DNA of 64,000 nt from positions 1,178,001-1,242,000 of the forward strand of contig JAOVFP010000017.1 of NCBI GenBank assembly GCA_025738555.1, in the 5' to 3' direction. Source of the stretch: Cyathus striatus. Taxonomy: Eukaryota; Basidiomycota; Agaricomycetes; Agaricales; Nidulariaceae. The notes under the pieces are model-generated. The model was given only the letters and a program-made list of their open reading frames with translations. It searched no databases and was not told where the DNA came from. The position numbers and the translations under genes are program-made. Within the stretch, counting starts at the first letter, position 1. Every line of letters starts with the position of its first letter. Of this stretch, positions 10,803 to 22,228 are shown piece by piece.

Positions 10803-11663
10803 CAGGTGCCTAAGCTGTACCTAGACTCTATTATCACAGTTGTAACATGTTTCCCACAGTCATCACACTTGTCACACATGTGTGAAAGTGTGATATGTGT
10901 GACATGTTGGAGTGAAAAGCATAGTGTGACATGTGTGACATGTTGGAAAAAATGTGACACATCTTGTCACATTTGTCACAATGTAACAGTACACCGAAAG
11001 TGTGACAAGTGTGATGGCTATGATATGTCATACATGTCACGCTTTTCCAACATGTCACACTTTTCCCACGCTTGTCACGATTTTTCCAACATTTTCTGAC
11101 ATGTCACACTTTCACACTTCCTACAGTCATCAAACTTGTCACACATGTGTGACAAGCGTGGGAAAAGTGTGGCAAGTGTGATGGTTATGATATGTGATAC
11201 TTTTCCAAACATGTCACAATTTTTCCCACGATTGTCACACATGTCACACTTCTTCCCCAACATTTTCCAATATGTCACGCTTTTTTCCAACATGTCACAC
11301 TTTTTCCCACGCTTGTCACACATGTCACGCTTTTTCCAACATTTTCCAATATGTCACACTTTCACACATATGTGACAATAGAGTCTAGGTACAGCTTAGG
11401 CACCACACCTCTTCTAACATTTTCCAACATGTTGAAAAATGTTGAAAAAGTGTGACATGTGACATATTGGACAATATTGGAAAAAGTGTGACAAGTGTGA
11501 TGTCTATGATATGTCACACATATCACACATGTTGCACTTTTTCCAAAATGTCACGCTTTTCCAAGATGTCACACTTTCACACATGTGTGACAAGTGTAAT
11601 GACTGTGGGAAACATGTTATCACTGTGACAAAAAATCTAGGTACAGCTTGGTGCAGAGAGATC
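10803..11663. mobile_element. Fold-back element with TGTGAC repeats and two right ends
   Basis: The left end GGTGCCTAAGCTGTACCTAG (from about 10803) continues into ACTCTATTATCACAG. Its complement occurs twice to the right: at about 11375-11403 (AGTCTAGGTACAGCTTAGGC) and about 11635-11656 (ATCTAGGTACAGCTTGG). The interior is palindromic: AACATGTTTCCCACAGTCAT at 10846 mirrors ATGACTGTGGGAAACATGTT at about 11599. It is filled with TGTGACA/TTTTTCCAACATGTCACAC units. No convincing target duplication was found. Confidence 0.55.
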
Positions 11664-11699
11664 TTATGAAATATTGTGTGGGAGTTTGTAACAACAGAG

Positions 11700-11955
11700 T
11701 TAAATGTCAGAGACTGTACTGAGAGTCCAGTGACTTATTCTCACTAAACTCTCATTGGACTCTCTGAGATTCATCTCATTATAGTATCACTGGACTCTAA
11801 GAGATTCTCACCCAAATGAGAATTTGCTGAGATTTTAGTGAGATGAAATTGTTCATTTTCTCAGTGTAGTCTCACCAAAGTCTCACTAATCTCTCTCCAC
11901 ACTCTCAGAAATACCACTGGATTCTCACTGGAGTATCAGAGAATCTCATGAGAAT
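11700..11955. repeat. Degenerate CTCACTGGACTCT repeats
   Basis: Loose repeats of CTCACTGGACTCTCTGAGA and CTCACTAA.TCTC, related to 10650-10800. No gene. Confidence 0.45.
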
Positions 11956-12299
11956 CTCATAAGTGTCAGCCAATTATTTTCATTAAATGCCTAGGTTTTA
12001 TGATCATGGTGATCATATAAGCTAGGCATTTTTTTTATGATCACCCACTATTATATATGTAGTAGTGAATGTATGATTACTAGTGAATGTATAAGTGATC
12101 ATAAGTGGTCTCTCAGTGTTTTAGTAGTGTTTCAGGTGGATATTTACTTACTACTGGTACTAATGAATGTAATGGTGATCATAGGTGATCATTAGGTGTT
12201 TCAAGTGCATATTCACTTATTACTGGTACTAAAGAATGTATATGTGATCATAAGTGATCATTATATATTACAATAGCATATTATTTTGAATAATATTAT

Positions 12300-12925
12300 A
12301 TATATCACACATGTGACATATCTCGAACTTGTCACGCATATTCCCGCGCCTCACATTGTTCCCGCGCTTCACATTTGTGACATCCTTCTCGCGCGTCACG
12401 TCTGTCACGCATATTCCCGCGCATCACGCAGCTTCTCGCATATTCCCGCGCTTCTCGCATATTCCCGCGCATCACGCACATTCTCGCGCTTCATGCACAT
12501 TCCCGCGCATCACATATTCCCGCACATCACATCTGTCACATCCGTCACACATATTCGCACGCATCACATTTGTCACATATATTCGCACGCGTCACGCTAT
12601 TCACGCGTGTCACATATATTCGCACGCATCACACTGTTCGTACGCGTTACGCTATTCACGCGTGTCACATATATTCGCACACGTCACACTGTCATGTGTG
12701 TCACATATATTCGCACACGTCACACTGTTCGTGTCACGTTATTCACGCGCGTCACGCTATTCACGCGTGTCACGCTATTGACGCGCGTCACGCTATTCAT
12801 ACGTGTCACGCTATTCACGCGCGTCACGCTATTCATGCGTGTCACGTTATTCACGCGTGTCACGCTATTCACGCGCGTCACGCTATTCATTCGTGTCACG
12901 CTATTCACGCGTGTCACACATGTCA
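12300..12925. repeat. CpG-rich CGCGTCACGCTATTCACG minisatellite, left arm
   Basis: About 30 units. The first half is irregular (ATTCCCGCGCATCACGCA); the second half (12730-12920) is nearly regular 18-bp CGTCACGCTATTCACGCG. It is very CpG-rich compared with the TpG-rich versions of the same TGTCAC core elsewhere. Long open frames here arise from the repeat. Confidence 0.8.
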
Positions 12926-13136
12926 CCTGCTTTCATTTGTCACACTTTGCACATGTTTTATGTGTGTCACTCATCATGCTTTTTGCATATGTTACATTTT
13001 TCACAATTTTCACAGCTCAGTAATGTAGTTTGGCTTTTGATATTGAAAATATATCAAAATTTGAAAGCTATGGTAAGCAGGGAATACTCAGCAATAGCAT
13101 GTGCATGGACCACTCCCTGATGCTGTCTGAGTAGTT

Positions 13137-13300
13137 ATCTGGTTGATCCTGCCAGTAGCCCTATGCTTGTTTAAAAGATGAAGCCATAAGGTTTAAGTAT
13201 AAGTATAAACAACATATGTCAGAGATATGAATACATGTAGCAGTGTAGAAGTGAAACTGATTGTGACACAATATCAGTAAGAGTTGAGATAGTTTTCATT
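13137..13300 (+). pseudogene. Decayed 5' fragment of nuclear 18S rRNA gene
   Basis: ATCTGGTTGATCCTGCCAGT followed by AGCCCTATGCTTGTTTAAAAG, ATGAAGCCAT, TTTAAGTATAAGTATAAAC and GTGAAACTG reproduces the first 80-100 nt of eukaryotic small-subunit rRNA in order, with substitutions and an insertion before GTGAAACTG. A weaker continuation (ATATCAGT.AGAGTTGAGATAG) resembles the next segment. It breaks off into unrelated AT-rich sequence, so it is a captured, non-functional piece. The identification rests on recognising the highly conserved 18S start. Confidence 0.75.
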
Positions 13301-14130
13301 TTCTCTCTGTATCAATATATCACAAGATTATGTAGTCATATAGAGTAAGCAGATATGAATCAATAATGTGTATTGAAGATATCATTATAACCAATAGTGA
13401 TACAAGAATAATGATCATCTAATGACTGAGATGTGTAAGTTTGATGTGATGTAGAATCACATATTTCACCATTCTTTCACATCTTTTTGTCCATGTGTGG
13501 GTCTATCACCAAATTGATCAATATGAAAATGCTCAATAGCATCATATCACATCTCTAGTCTTGATTGTAAAATGTCAGTGGACTTACATACACACTCTAC
13601 ATGTTTCAATCTGGCTCCTTATTATTGTTACACTTCTATAATTTACTAATTGTCACATTTCTTGTTACAACCTTCAGTTTAGCAAGAATATGATTGTTTC
13701 CTTTGCTTTAATAATTTACTCTGCACTGTTGGATACTTCTGTTCTGTAACAATTTGAACAATGGTATAGATATACAGGTAATCAGATACACATAATCAGC
13801 TTCTCTCCCTGGGTGTTAAGTGTTCAGTACATCATGATTCTCCTTTCTACTGTGCCTTCAGGCTCCACAAGTGTGAGTAAATGTCAGAAGCAATTCAAAT
13901 TCAAATTGAGAACATGAAAAACTTGATATGTGATATACATCAAAACCATGATGGGCTAGTAGACTATGACAGGTGATATACTATGTATCCCCCACTTAAT
14001 ATAGGTTCCACATCTAGATATGTTATCAATATCAAAAGCCAAATTACATTACTGAGCTGTGAAAATTGTGAAAAATGTAACATATGCAAAAAGCATGATG
14101 AGTGACACACATAAAACATGTAATGTGAAT
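13300..14130. other. AT-rich loop of the palindrome, no gene seen
   Basis: The unpaired centre of the 11960-15237 element. The mirror arms resume on the right at about 14025 (CAATATCAAAAGCCAAATTA) matching about 13027-13046. No frame looks coding. Confidence 0.45.
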
Positions 14131-14199
14131 CAAAGAGTAATACCATCAAATGCATGTTGTGCAAAGTGTGACAAATGAAAGCAAGTGACATGTGTGACG

Positions 14200-14890
14200 A
14201 GCGCTAAAAGTGTGACAAATGACAAATGTGACGCACGTGACACACATGAAAAGCGTGACATGCGTGAATAGCGTGACGCGCGTGAATAGCGTGACACGCG
14301 TGAATAGCGTGACATGCGTGAATAGCGTGACGCGCGTGAATAGCGTGACGCGCGTGAATAGCGTGACGCGCGTGAATAGCGTGACGCGCGTGAATAGCGT
14401 GACGCGCGTGAATAGCGTGACGCGTGCGAATAGTGTGACGCGTGCGAATATATGTGACGCGTGCGAATATATGTGACAAGCGCGAATAGCGTGACACGCA
14501 TGAACAGTGTGACGCGTGCGAATATATGTGACACACATGAATAGTGTGACGCGTGCGAATATATGTGACACGCGTGAATAGCGTGACACGCATGAACAGT
14601 GTGACGCGTGCGAATATATGTGACAAATGTGATGCGTGCGAATATGTGTGACGGATGTGACACACAGAAAGAATGTGACAGATGTGATGCGCGGGAATAT
14701 GTGATGCGCGAGAATGTGCGTGATGCGCGGGAATATGCGAGAAGCTGCGTGATGCGTGGGTATATGCGTGATGCGCGGGAATATGCGTGACAGACGTGAC
14801 GCGCGAGAAGGATGTCACAAATGTGAAGCGCGGGAACAATGTGAGGCGCGGGAATATGCGTGACAAGTTCGAGATATGTCACATGTGTGA
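14200..14890. repeat. CpG-rich CGTGAATAGCGTGACGCG minisatellite, right arm
   Basis: The inverted counterpart of 12300-12925. The section 14270-14420 is almost perfectly periodic at 18 bp, which suggests recent homogenisation. It ends in the complement of the left flank (GTCACATGTGTGATATATAT). Confidence 0.8.
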
Positions 14891-15284
14891 TATATATAAT
14901 ATTATTCAAAATAATATGCTATTGTAATATATAATGATCACTTATGATCACATATACATTCTTTAGTACCAGTAATAAGTGAATATGCACTTGAAACACC
15001 TAATGATCACCTATGATCACCATTACATTCATTAGTACCAGTAGTAAGTAAATATCCACCTGAAACACTACTAAAACACTGAGAGATCACTTATGATCAC
15101 TTATACATTCACTAGTAATCATACATTCACTACTACATATATAATAGTGGGTGATCATAAAAAAAATGCCTAGCTTATATGATCACCATGATCATAAAAC
15201 CTAGGCATTTAATGAAAAAATTGGCTGACACCCCTCAGAATCTCACTGGATTCTACTGAGACTGTGGGTCAGTGACATGACCTC

Positions 15285-16075
15285 CAAACATGAAGCAAAT
15301 ACTGCAATGGGATGAAGCAATATTGAAGCAAGTACTGCAACAGGTTGAAGCAAACATGAAGCAGATACTACAACAGGATAAAGCAATTAGGTTGAAGCAA
15401 ACATGAAGCAAATCCTACAACAGGATGAAGCAAACATGAAGCAACTACTACAATAGGATGAAGCAAATATGAAGCAAATACTGCAACAGGTTGAAGTAAT
15501 TTTGAAGCATGTACAGGGAATATATGAGGCAAATACTGCAATGGGTTGAAGCAATGTTGAAGCAATTCCTACAATAGGGTGAAGCAAATATGAAGCATAT
15601 ACTGCAATGGGTTGAAGCAATTATGAAGCAATTTCTACAATGGAATGAAGCAAATATGAAACAAATCCTGCAATGGGTTGAAGCAATGTTGAAGCATGTA
15701 TCAAAATATATGAAGCAAGTTCTGCAACAGATTGAAGCAAACATGAAGCAATAATAAAGTAATCACTACAAAATGAAGAAGCAAATCTGAACCAATCACT
15801 GAAAATACATGAAACAATTATAATGCAATTACTGCAGCAAGTTGAAGCAATCCTGAAGCAATTACTGCTCACCTATAAAGCAAATGTCCTAACCCTGAAG
15901 CAGATACTGCAGTATAATGAAGCAAATATGAAACAATGACAGCAGGTGGTAGAAGCAGATATGAAGCATTCCCTGCAATAATGGACTGCATGATATAAAA
16001 CTGTTTCATAGTTGCCCCTGCAGATGTCTAAGCACTTTTACTGCAATTGCAGTAATCTCATCAATAATGGCATCA
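15285..16075. repeat. Right outer arm of the large inverted repeat
   Basis: TGAAGCAAATACTGCAACAGG units (15290-15760), then unique arm sequence (15760-16075) mirroring 2690-3000: GAAGCATTCCCTGCAATAAT, GCCCCTGCAGATGTCTAAGC, TTTTACTGCAATTGCAGTAA. The minisatellite is shorter than in the left arm. Confidence 0.8.
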
Positions 16076-16940
16076 GCACTAGTGGTGCATTCACTTTGCA
16101 TACCCTTAATTTGCATGCCTCCTCTGTGCCTTCTTTGACCTGTTTTCCTAGCATTACCGAAACCATAGCCATCCAGGAGTTTTCCGATTCTCTCAGGCCT
16201 CACAACCTTCAAGAACTAGGAGGGATTTTTGGTAATCCTCAATTGTACTCCTTGTCACTCGAAGACTACAGTGCTATGGATCATTCTGGATCTTCTTCAG
16301 TCAGGGCTACTCGTGAGGGAAATACTGAGCATGAGGTAAACTTTGGTAGTGAGGATGTAGCTTAGCATACAGTAGCTGATGGACTTTAAAAGTATTTGCA
16401 TGGACTGTACACACACTTTATGGGTTTTTAACAAAATAAATTGCTCTTTCTTGGTCTGACATGTGTGACTGTGTGATTTACAACCATCAGTGCTTCTCAA
16501 GAATTTTAGAAAACTGCTATCTCATTAAACTAGTTGTTGTTCAATGAGAGTCTGAGTGCTTGAAGTCATAGTGATGTGCATATTTGATGCGTGATGTGTC
16601 TTATCCCGCAGATTGATGCCAAAATTAAAAGATCTCATCTTGGAGTTATAGTGGACTTTTCATATACATCTGCTTAGATTATGCACATGTCGTGATTGAC
16701 TTCATCACTATTTTTCTAAACTCGTTGCACCTAGCATACTGTTCATGCAATTTCAAAATTTCAGCTCCATGCACCTACTCTCTCCCCCCCTCCAACAATA
16801 AAAGCCATCTTTGGCATACTTGCTGGGCAATGTGCTAGCTATCAGAAGTCATGAACAGTGCAATACATGTTTTGTCTGGACACTGGTCCCAATTTTAGTA
16901 ATTAGCTTATGTCTTCTTTCACCTATAGCTCACTGTTGGA
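16076..16940. other. Spacer between repeat arm and hypothetical gene
   Basis: A 117-codon plus-strand frame (16012-16365) and a minus-strand frame reaching 16212 both run into the repeat arm and show no recognisable domain. I do not call either a gene. A T/C-rich stretch at 16770-16800 and the promoter region follow. Confidence 0.4.
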
Positions 16941-16943
16941 TGG

Positions 16944-16951
16944 TATAAAAA
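16944..16951 (+). promoter_or_regulatory. TATA box upstream of the hypothetical gene
   Basis: TATAAAAA lies about 100 bp before the ATG at 17051. It is followed by a pyrimidine-rich stretch (CTACCATTCTCTCCTATTTT) typical of fungal transcription starts, and the ATG has a good context (ACCATAATGGCT). Confidence 0.6.
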
Positions 16952-17050
16952 CCCTGAAGTTTCCTTGCTAGTCTTCAGCATTCCTGCTACCATTCTCTCC
17001 TATTTTCCTGCTTACTTCCCACTTTTCCACTCTACTTTTTTGTTACCATA

Positions 17051-18182
17051 ATGGCTGACAATTTCCCATCTGAAGCTGCATTTCTTGATGCCACTCATGG
17101 TTTATGCATGAAGACGGGGCACTGGCAAGCCCAGCGTGACATGATGTCTAGTGCCCAACTTCGCACTGAGTTGCACAAGGAGGCCACTACACTTATAAGT
17201 GTGTGCTTAACTATTGTACCAGTTGCTAGCTAATCATACCTCTTTTCTAGAAGATGTTGTTAGATTATGCCAAGGTTTTCCCTGCTATGCTCAAACACTC
17301 CATTATTGAGGAGGTCATGAGAAAAAGCCATTCACTCTACATCTTCCTCGAGAACAGGTACAAGTTGGTGAAGCCATCTGCAACACCTGTTACCTCTCAT
17401 CATCCTGTAAGTTATCCTAGCTAACACTTCTGTATTTTATTAACCAAGATCTCCTTAGATTTCCAGCAAGGGTTCCAACGTTGTTGCTGATGCAGATGAT
17501 GATAAGGGTACACATGTGACCAGTATGACTTCTCCAATTTCCTCTGTTGTTGATGCTGAGGTATCATAGCTCAACTTTCTATGCGACAGAAGTATACTAA
17601 CCCTCATGTTCATAACTTAACTAAGCACTTCAATGCAATGGAGGTTGATGACAAGGTCAAAGTGTCCATGAGTTATTATTAAATTTTCTTATCTAATGAA
17701 ATTTTAATTTAATAACTCCAATCTTCTACTTGCCTGGAGATGGTGAAATTATCTTTTGATGTGATCCCCAATCTTGATTGCAATAGTCCTGCTTATCATC
17801 AAGCTGAGCACCTTTGTAAAGGGAAGCATCCCAAAACTGACAAGGATGAGGGTTCTCGTAAGCACCCTCACTTGGTGCTTCCTCTTCCTCATACATATCT
17901 GTCTTTTACTTAGCTTATCCATCTCCAACCACTTTATTGTCCTTAGGTACCCCCTCTGAGTGTCTTACTTTTGCTCAGTCCGTAATGGACCACCTGCTGA
18001 GCCTAAATCGAATCGATCAGGTGCCCATCCCTTCCTATTTAATAGGCATGCACTGGGCCAAGACCTTGATGTGCATGGCTCAGAGCATTCAGCAGCTCTA
18101 CAAGACCTTCATTGACACCAATGCAGATATCAAAAGGTACCTCTGGTACTCTGATGCTCATGGTTTCTCTGGTAAGCTTTGA
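17051..18182 (+). CDS. Spliced hypothetical protein, 3' truncated
   Basis: Product unknown. The start at 17051 (MADNFPSEAAFLD) is supported by a TATA box and a pyrimidine tract upstream. A consistent model has exon 1 17051-17200, intron 17201-17250 (GTGTGC..TTCTAG), exon 2 17251-17406, intron 17407-17458 (GTAAGT..CCTTAG) and exon 3 17459-17560. Later exons are less certain. The last clear block, about 17947-18169, is preceded by GTCCTTAG and encodes SECLTFAQSVMDHLLSLNRI and HWAKTLMCMAQSIQQLY, ending at a good donor (CTG|GTAAGC). No stop follows in that register before retrotransposon sequence begins at about 18240, so the 3' end appears lost. I recognise no domain. It may be a multicopy, transposon-associated fungal gene or a host gene cut by the neighbouring element. 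Confidence 0.55.
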
Positions 18183-18239
18183 CTCCTGTTATCTATTTAT
18201 AAATCACTAGTAACTTCTATTGATTTATAGATTAACTTG

Positions 18240-19743
18240 TACCTGTGACTAGCTTAAGGGACTTAGATGTGAATAGGGACTGCTATAGGTGAGGACACTG
18301 TATAGTAACAGTAGAATAGGCTTGTAGCATGATCCCTGCACATGTAGCATCCCCCTCTCAAACTTTTTTATATGATATATTGATTGAGTCTTCCAAGTTT
18401 GGTATAACCTCATCAAATATATCCGGTCCCATTTCACTAGAAGATTCGCTTTCACATGCTTTCAGATGGATTTTTTGGAAATGTAAGTCCTCCTGAATTT
18501 TAGATGGTGTTTTGTCTTCTTCTTCAGATAACATGGTTTCAAAAAGTTCAGGTGTTAACCCAATTAACTTTTGTACTTCCTCTGAGAACCCTATTCTTTT
18601 CCTAGCTAGATACAGTATTACTCATAATCTAGCTACCTTATTTTGTAATATGGCTCCATTCATTTCACAGAGAATATAACTACCCCCTTTTGAACATGAT
18701 ACCACAATGTAAGGTCCATTGTACCTGACTTGATTCTTCAAATTTGAAAGTTTCCCTGTTTTTGGACTTCATACGAGCACAAGATCTCCTGGACTAAAAA
18801 TCCATTCCTTGACTTTGTGTTGTATATCTTGCTCCATCTTAGCTAACTGCCTTATCTTTTCTCTAGTTACCCTATTCCTCATATCTTTGACATGTTGCGC
18901 ATGTTTGGCTAAAGCCCTTGCTCATAGACCAATTGAGTTGCTTGTAGACATAAGTCCATCTGGTTCTGGTATAAACCAAGTAGCTTCTTGCAAATCCAAA
19001 GGTAACACTGGGTGTTGTCCAGTAATTATAAAATACAGAGAACAACCAAACCATTTCCTAGCAGTCATATGATCGGCCCACAGAATGTGTGGCAAAAACC
19101 AGTACCATTTAGATAAATCTGGTTCTGAACTTTTTACAAGCATCTGTCGCAGATCCCAATGGGGTTGTTCAATTGTTCCACTAGCTCTTGAGTTATAAGG
19201 GGATATGGATATACCAGTTATATTGTATTTTTCCCTTAACTACTTAACTGCTCATAAGAACACAGTTCCATTATCCATCACTATTTCCTGAATACACCCC
19301 CATCTACATATGATGTCTTCAAACAGCCACTCTCCAATAGTGCATGTGTTTTTGTTCCTGATTGCTTCAGCTTCTGCCCATGATGACAAAGCACAGTGAC
19401 CGTGAACAATATATTTACACTGATTAGATTTATTTGTAGACATGTTTAATATGTCCATGTGTAATATTTGAAAGATTGATGGTGTTTCTGTAAGGACTGG
19501 CATTGTCTCAAACAATTGTTTCTGTCATTTCTGACAAATATGACATGTAGCTATATACCATTGTACATCATTAGAGACCTGCAGCCACCAAAATCTATGT
19601 GTTAATAATTCTGTGGTTGCAAAGACCCCATGATGTCCTAAAGTATTGTGTGCCACCTTCATCATATACATGTGCTCTTCCTTTTCTACAAACAACTTAT
19701 GTTGTCCTTCCTCATCCTTATAATACAACTTACCATTACACAA
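18240..19743 (-). pseudogene. Ty3/gypsy integrase and C-terminal extension
   Basis: The N-terminal zinc-binding region is visible at 19743-19525: HNTLGHHGV ... CHICQK (HHCC type). The catalytic core follows with Asp in MDILNMS (about 19445), Asp in VMDNGTVF (about 19270) and Glu in SGTIEQPHWDLRQ (about 19165), so the D,D-E residues are still present. In-frame stops occur just after VMDNGTVF (19252-19254, and again a few codons on) and near 19520. The downstream part (18870-18240) carries an acidic tail with GFSEEVQKLIGLTPELF. The frame has several stops, so no functional integrase can be made. Confidence 0.8.
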
Positions 19744-20229
19744 TAAAAACCTGCTAGCTAACTCATAGTTTCATTTGTCCTCCTTAGTCCACTCACTACT
19801 TTCAGACTTTGGATTTGCTAAGAGTTCACACATGTGTTCTATGTGTTGATCCATAAATCATGCTTGTTCCTTACAGTGATCTTCTGAATATGACACCCTT
19901 AGTTCAGGGTCATCTTTCAGGGTTGGGTCAGGTACTACTGGGACTTGTATGAATTGCTGCAGATATGTTCACTGAGTCAGAGCACATTTATCAGAATTTA
20001 TTATCTGTTGTCTGATTTCTTGTTCTTTATGATATTCTTCCTTAGCCATGGTTAGCTCATCTTTAAATGAATCAATGTCCTTGGTGATATCATACAGAAA
20101 TCCTGTTCTATCGTCAATCTCATTGTAAAATTCTTCAAGCTTCAATGGGTCTGGATTGCCATCTCTGGCTTTCATATATTGTATTGGCTTTTCATCGTCC
20201 TCAGATTCATCTGTAAACACCCAGTCTGT

Positions 20230-20704
20230 TCAATCCCCCGGTACATACCTTCACCTAGATAGACCATCCAGTCCAAATGTCTTCCCTGCTTTATGAACTA
20301 GCGTAAAGAAGAAATTTGTATGAATATAATCCACCCATCTATTTGTAGTGGCATTTGGCATTCCCCCAGGGTTATTCAACATCCCATGCAAATATTTTGC
20401 ATCAGTTTCAACAACTAAATTATGACATCCTCACAATAGGTACTGTTCTTCTTCCAAAACCATGCATAACCCTAACAATTCTCATTTTGGTTGTGAATAG
20501 CGACTTTGATGTCTAGTTAAAGTCTTTGATCCAAAGTGAACATACCAGATCTTGGAAGGATAGATCTACTTTGTCCCTTTGATAGATCAACCAACCTGCA
20601 GCTATGTAAGATGTATCCACAGCTAGCACTAACGGTTGACTACTCTTATAATCCAGAGTCTGAATTGGTAGATAGTTCCACACAGCCTGTTTAAGATCAT
20701 CCAT
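20230..20704 (-). pseudogene. Ty3/gypsy RNase H region
   Basis: LVLAVDTSYIAAGWLIYQ (about 20620-20570) is the start of a retroelement RNase H fold, with the first catalytic Asp in AVDTS. It is preceded by the thumb/connection segment (20985-20773), which includes GYRCSYLGHKLTKHTIDSI and GFLGTAV. Stops and frameshifts follow after about 20513, and 20400-20230 is only recognisable by position. Confidence 0.65.
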
Positions 20705-20938
20705 AGACTTCTGTTCTAAATCTTCCCATTTGAATTCTACATTTTTCTTTAATAATTCATAAAGAGGTGCAGCTAACTCAACAACTTAGGAATATTTAAA
20801 TGTGCTTGTACAGCAGTACCTAAGAAACCTCTAACCTCTGTTGTATTTTTACAGGGTCCCCAATTCATAATGGAATCAATTGTATGCTTAGTCAGCTTAT
20901 GTCCTAGATAAGAACATCTATATCCTACCACTGTGAAC

Positions 20939-21903
20939 TCATCTGCACATATAATCAACTTCTTTCTGGAGAAAGTTCCTCCCATGCTGTAGAACTCTAT
21001 TTACACCTTGGAAATATTCCCAAATAAAACAGAAGATTCCCAGATTCTCAGGAATCATCTTGTAGGTTCCATCTGGCCTCTCATACCTTGTTTTTCCTCC
21101 CCTCATAGGCACATTGTCAATAAATGGCTTAGTGAACTCAGGGATTTCATCTCTCAAGATATAAGTGACATTGTTATGGAATATAGCTACTGAATTTGTC
21201 CATCCCATATATAAGGTAACTAATCTTAATGCTCCAAATGGTGTTTGGAATGTGGTAATATCCCATAATTCCTCATCCAATAACCTTTCATCATATCCTA
21301 CGTACAGATCTAAGATTCCCCCACAGGCATGCCCAGCGAAATGGTTAGCTAATTCTTCAGTTGCCGGCAGCAATCCTGAGTGTGCTATAGTAACTTTGTT
21401 TAGGGGTTCCAGACTATGTACTAGACAAAGACTTTTACCATCTTTCTTAATTATGCAAAACCACTTAGATCTATATGAAGAGTTTGATTTTTTGTATATA
21501 CCACCATCTAGCTTAGCTTTATGATGGCGCAGACTTTGTCATGTATAGCTGGTGGAATAGGTATTGGTCTTTCTACCCATGGTACATGAGGTACAGTTGG
21601 TATTTTCATGGGGGGAAAATACTCCTCCTTAAACTGACCCTTTTCTGATTCCTCCCAAGCGAAAGCCATTTTGTGTTCCTTAAGCATCCAATGCATTAGC
21701 TTACGTTTCTCTGGTAACATAAATTCCTCTGTATGTGTCTTATTGATATATTCTTTCCATTCTTGAGTATATTTAATACCTGGCTCATATTCTAGTGGCT
21801 TAGTTGGTAATTTAGGTAACATAGCTAAAGGATCTCCTATGATCTCACACTTGATATAAAACTCCTTAGGGAGTTCCGCTAATACTGGTTTGACTTTCTT
21901 CAC
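20939..21903 (-). pseudogene. Ty3/gypsy reverse transcriptase, inactivated
   Basis: Two overlapping frames (21903-21508 and 21373-20939) cover the RT entry region (WVERPIPIPPAIHDKV) and the palm: GILDLYVGYDERLLDE with the first catalytic Asp, TPFGALRLVTLYMGWTNSV, then FIDNVPM where the usual (Y/F)IDDVP is expected. The second Asp of the catalytic pair is Asn, which alone should abolish polymerisation. The GAT-to-AAT change is a G-to-A transition on the coding strand. The two frames are separated by a stop and shift near 21400-21510. Confidence 0.8.
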
Positions 21904-22228
21904 AACAGGTTTATATTTCTTACCTGCAAATACATGTCATACCAACTTTTCTTGGTAGGCATGGATTTCTTAACTATGTCATGGAAATTTACCACCCATC
22001 CATCTCCTTCCTTTCCTTCACCTAGTTGTTGATTTAAATGTATATTTAACAACTGCAAAGCTTTCTCTTCCTTAATTTCACCATGCTGTACTTGGGCCTG
22101 CAAATTTGCATAGGATAATTCGTCTCCCTGGAAATTTTTAGTATTTTCTGGCATATACATACTATCTACTTTTAACTTTCCAAATCCATCTTCTGACACC
22201 ACTACTGTGAACTCTCCCTGATTTTTCA

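Larger units (their letters stand above)
11960..15237. mobile_element. 3.3-kb palindromic element with CGCGTCACG arms
   Basis: The ends mirror each other: GTGTCAGCCAATTATTTTCA then TTAAATGCCTAGG on the left, and on the complement of the right GTGTCAGCCAATTTTTTCAT then TAAATGCC. The right end adds TGAGG. The repeat GAATCTCA stands at 11952-11959 and 15238-15245 and would be an 8-bp target duplication if the left end has lost a few bases. The arms continue with GATCAC units, then an 18-bp CGCGTCACGCTATTCACG minisatellite (12300-12925 and 14200-14890). The loop (13020-14000) holds an 18S rRNA-like fragment. No transposase is present. The exact terminus is uncertain. Confidence 0.65.

Noticed and set aside
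12286..14909. Long Arg/His/Thr/Val-rich frames of 150-260 codons on both strands
   Set aside because: They are translations of the 18-bp CpG-rich minisatellite; the unit length is a multiple of three and lacks stops.
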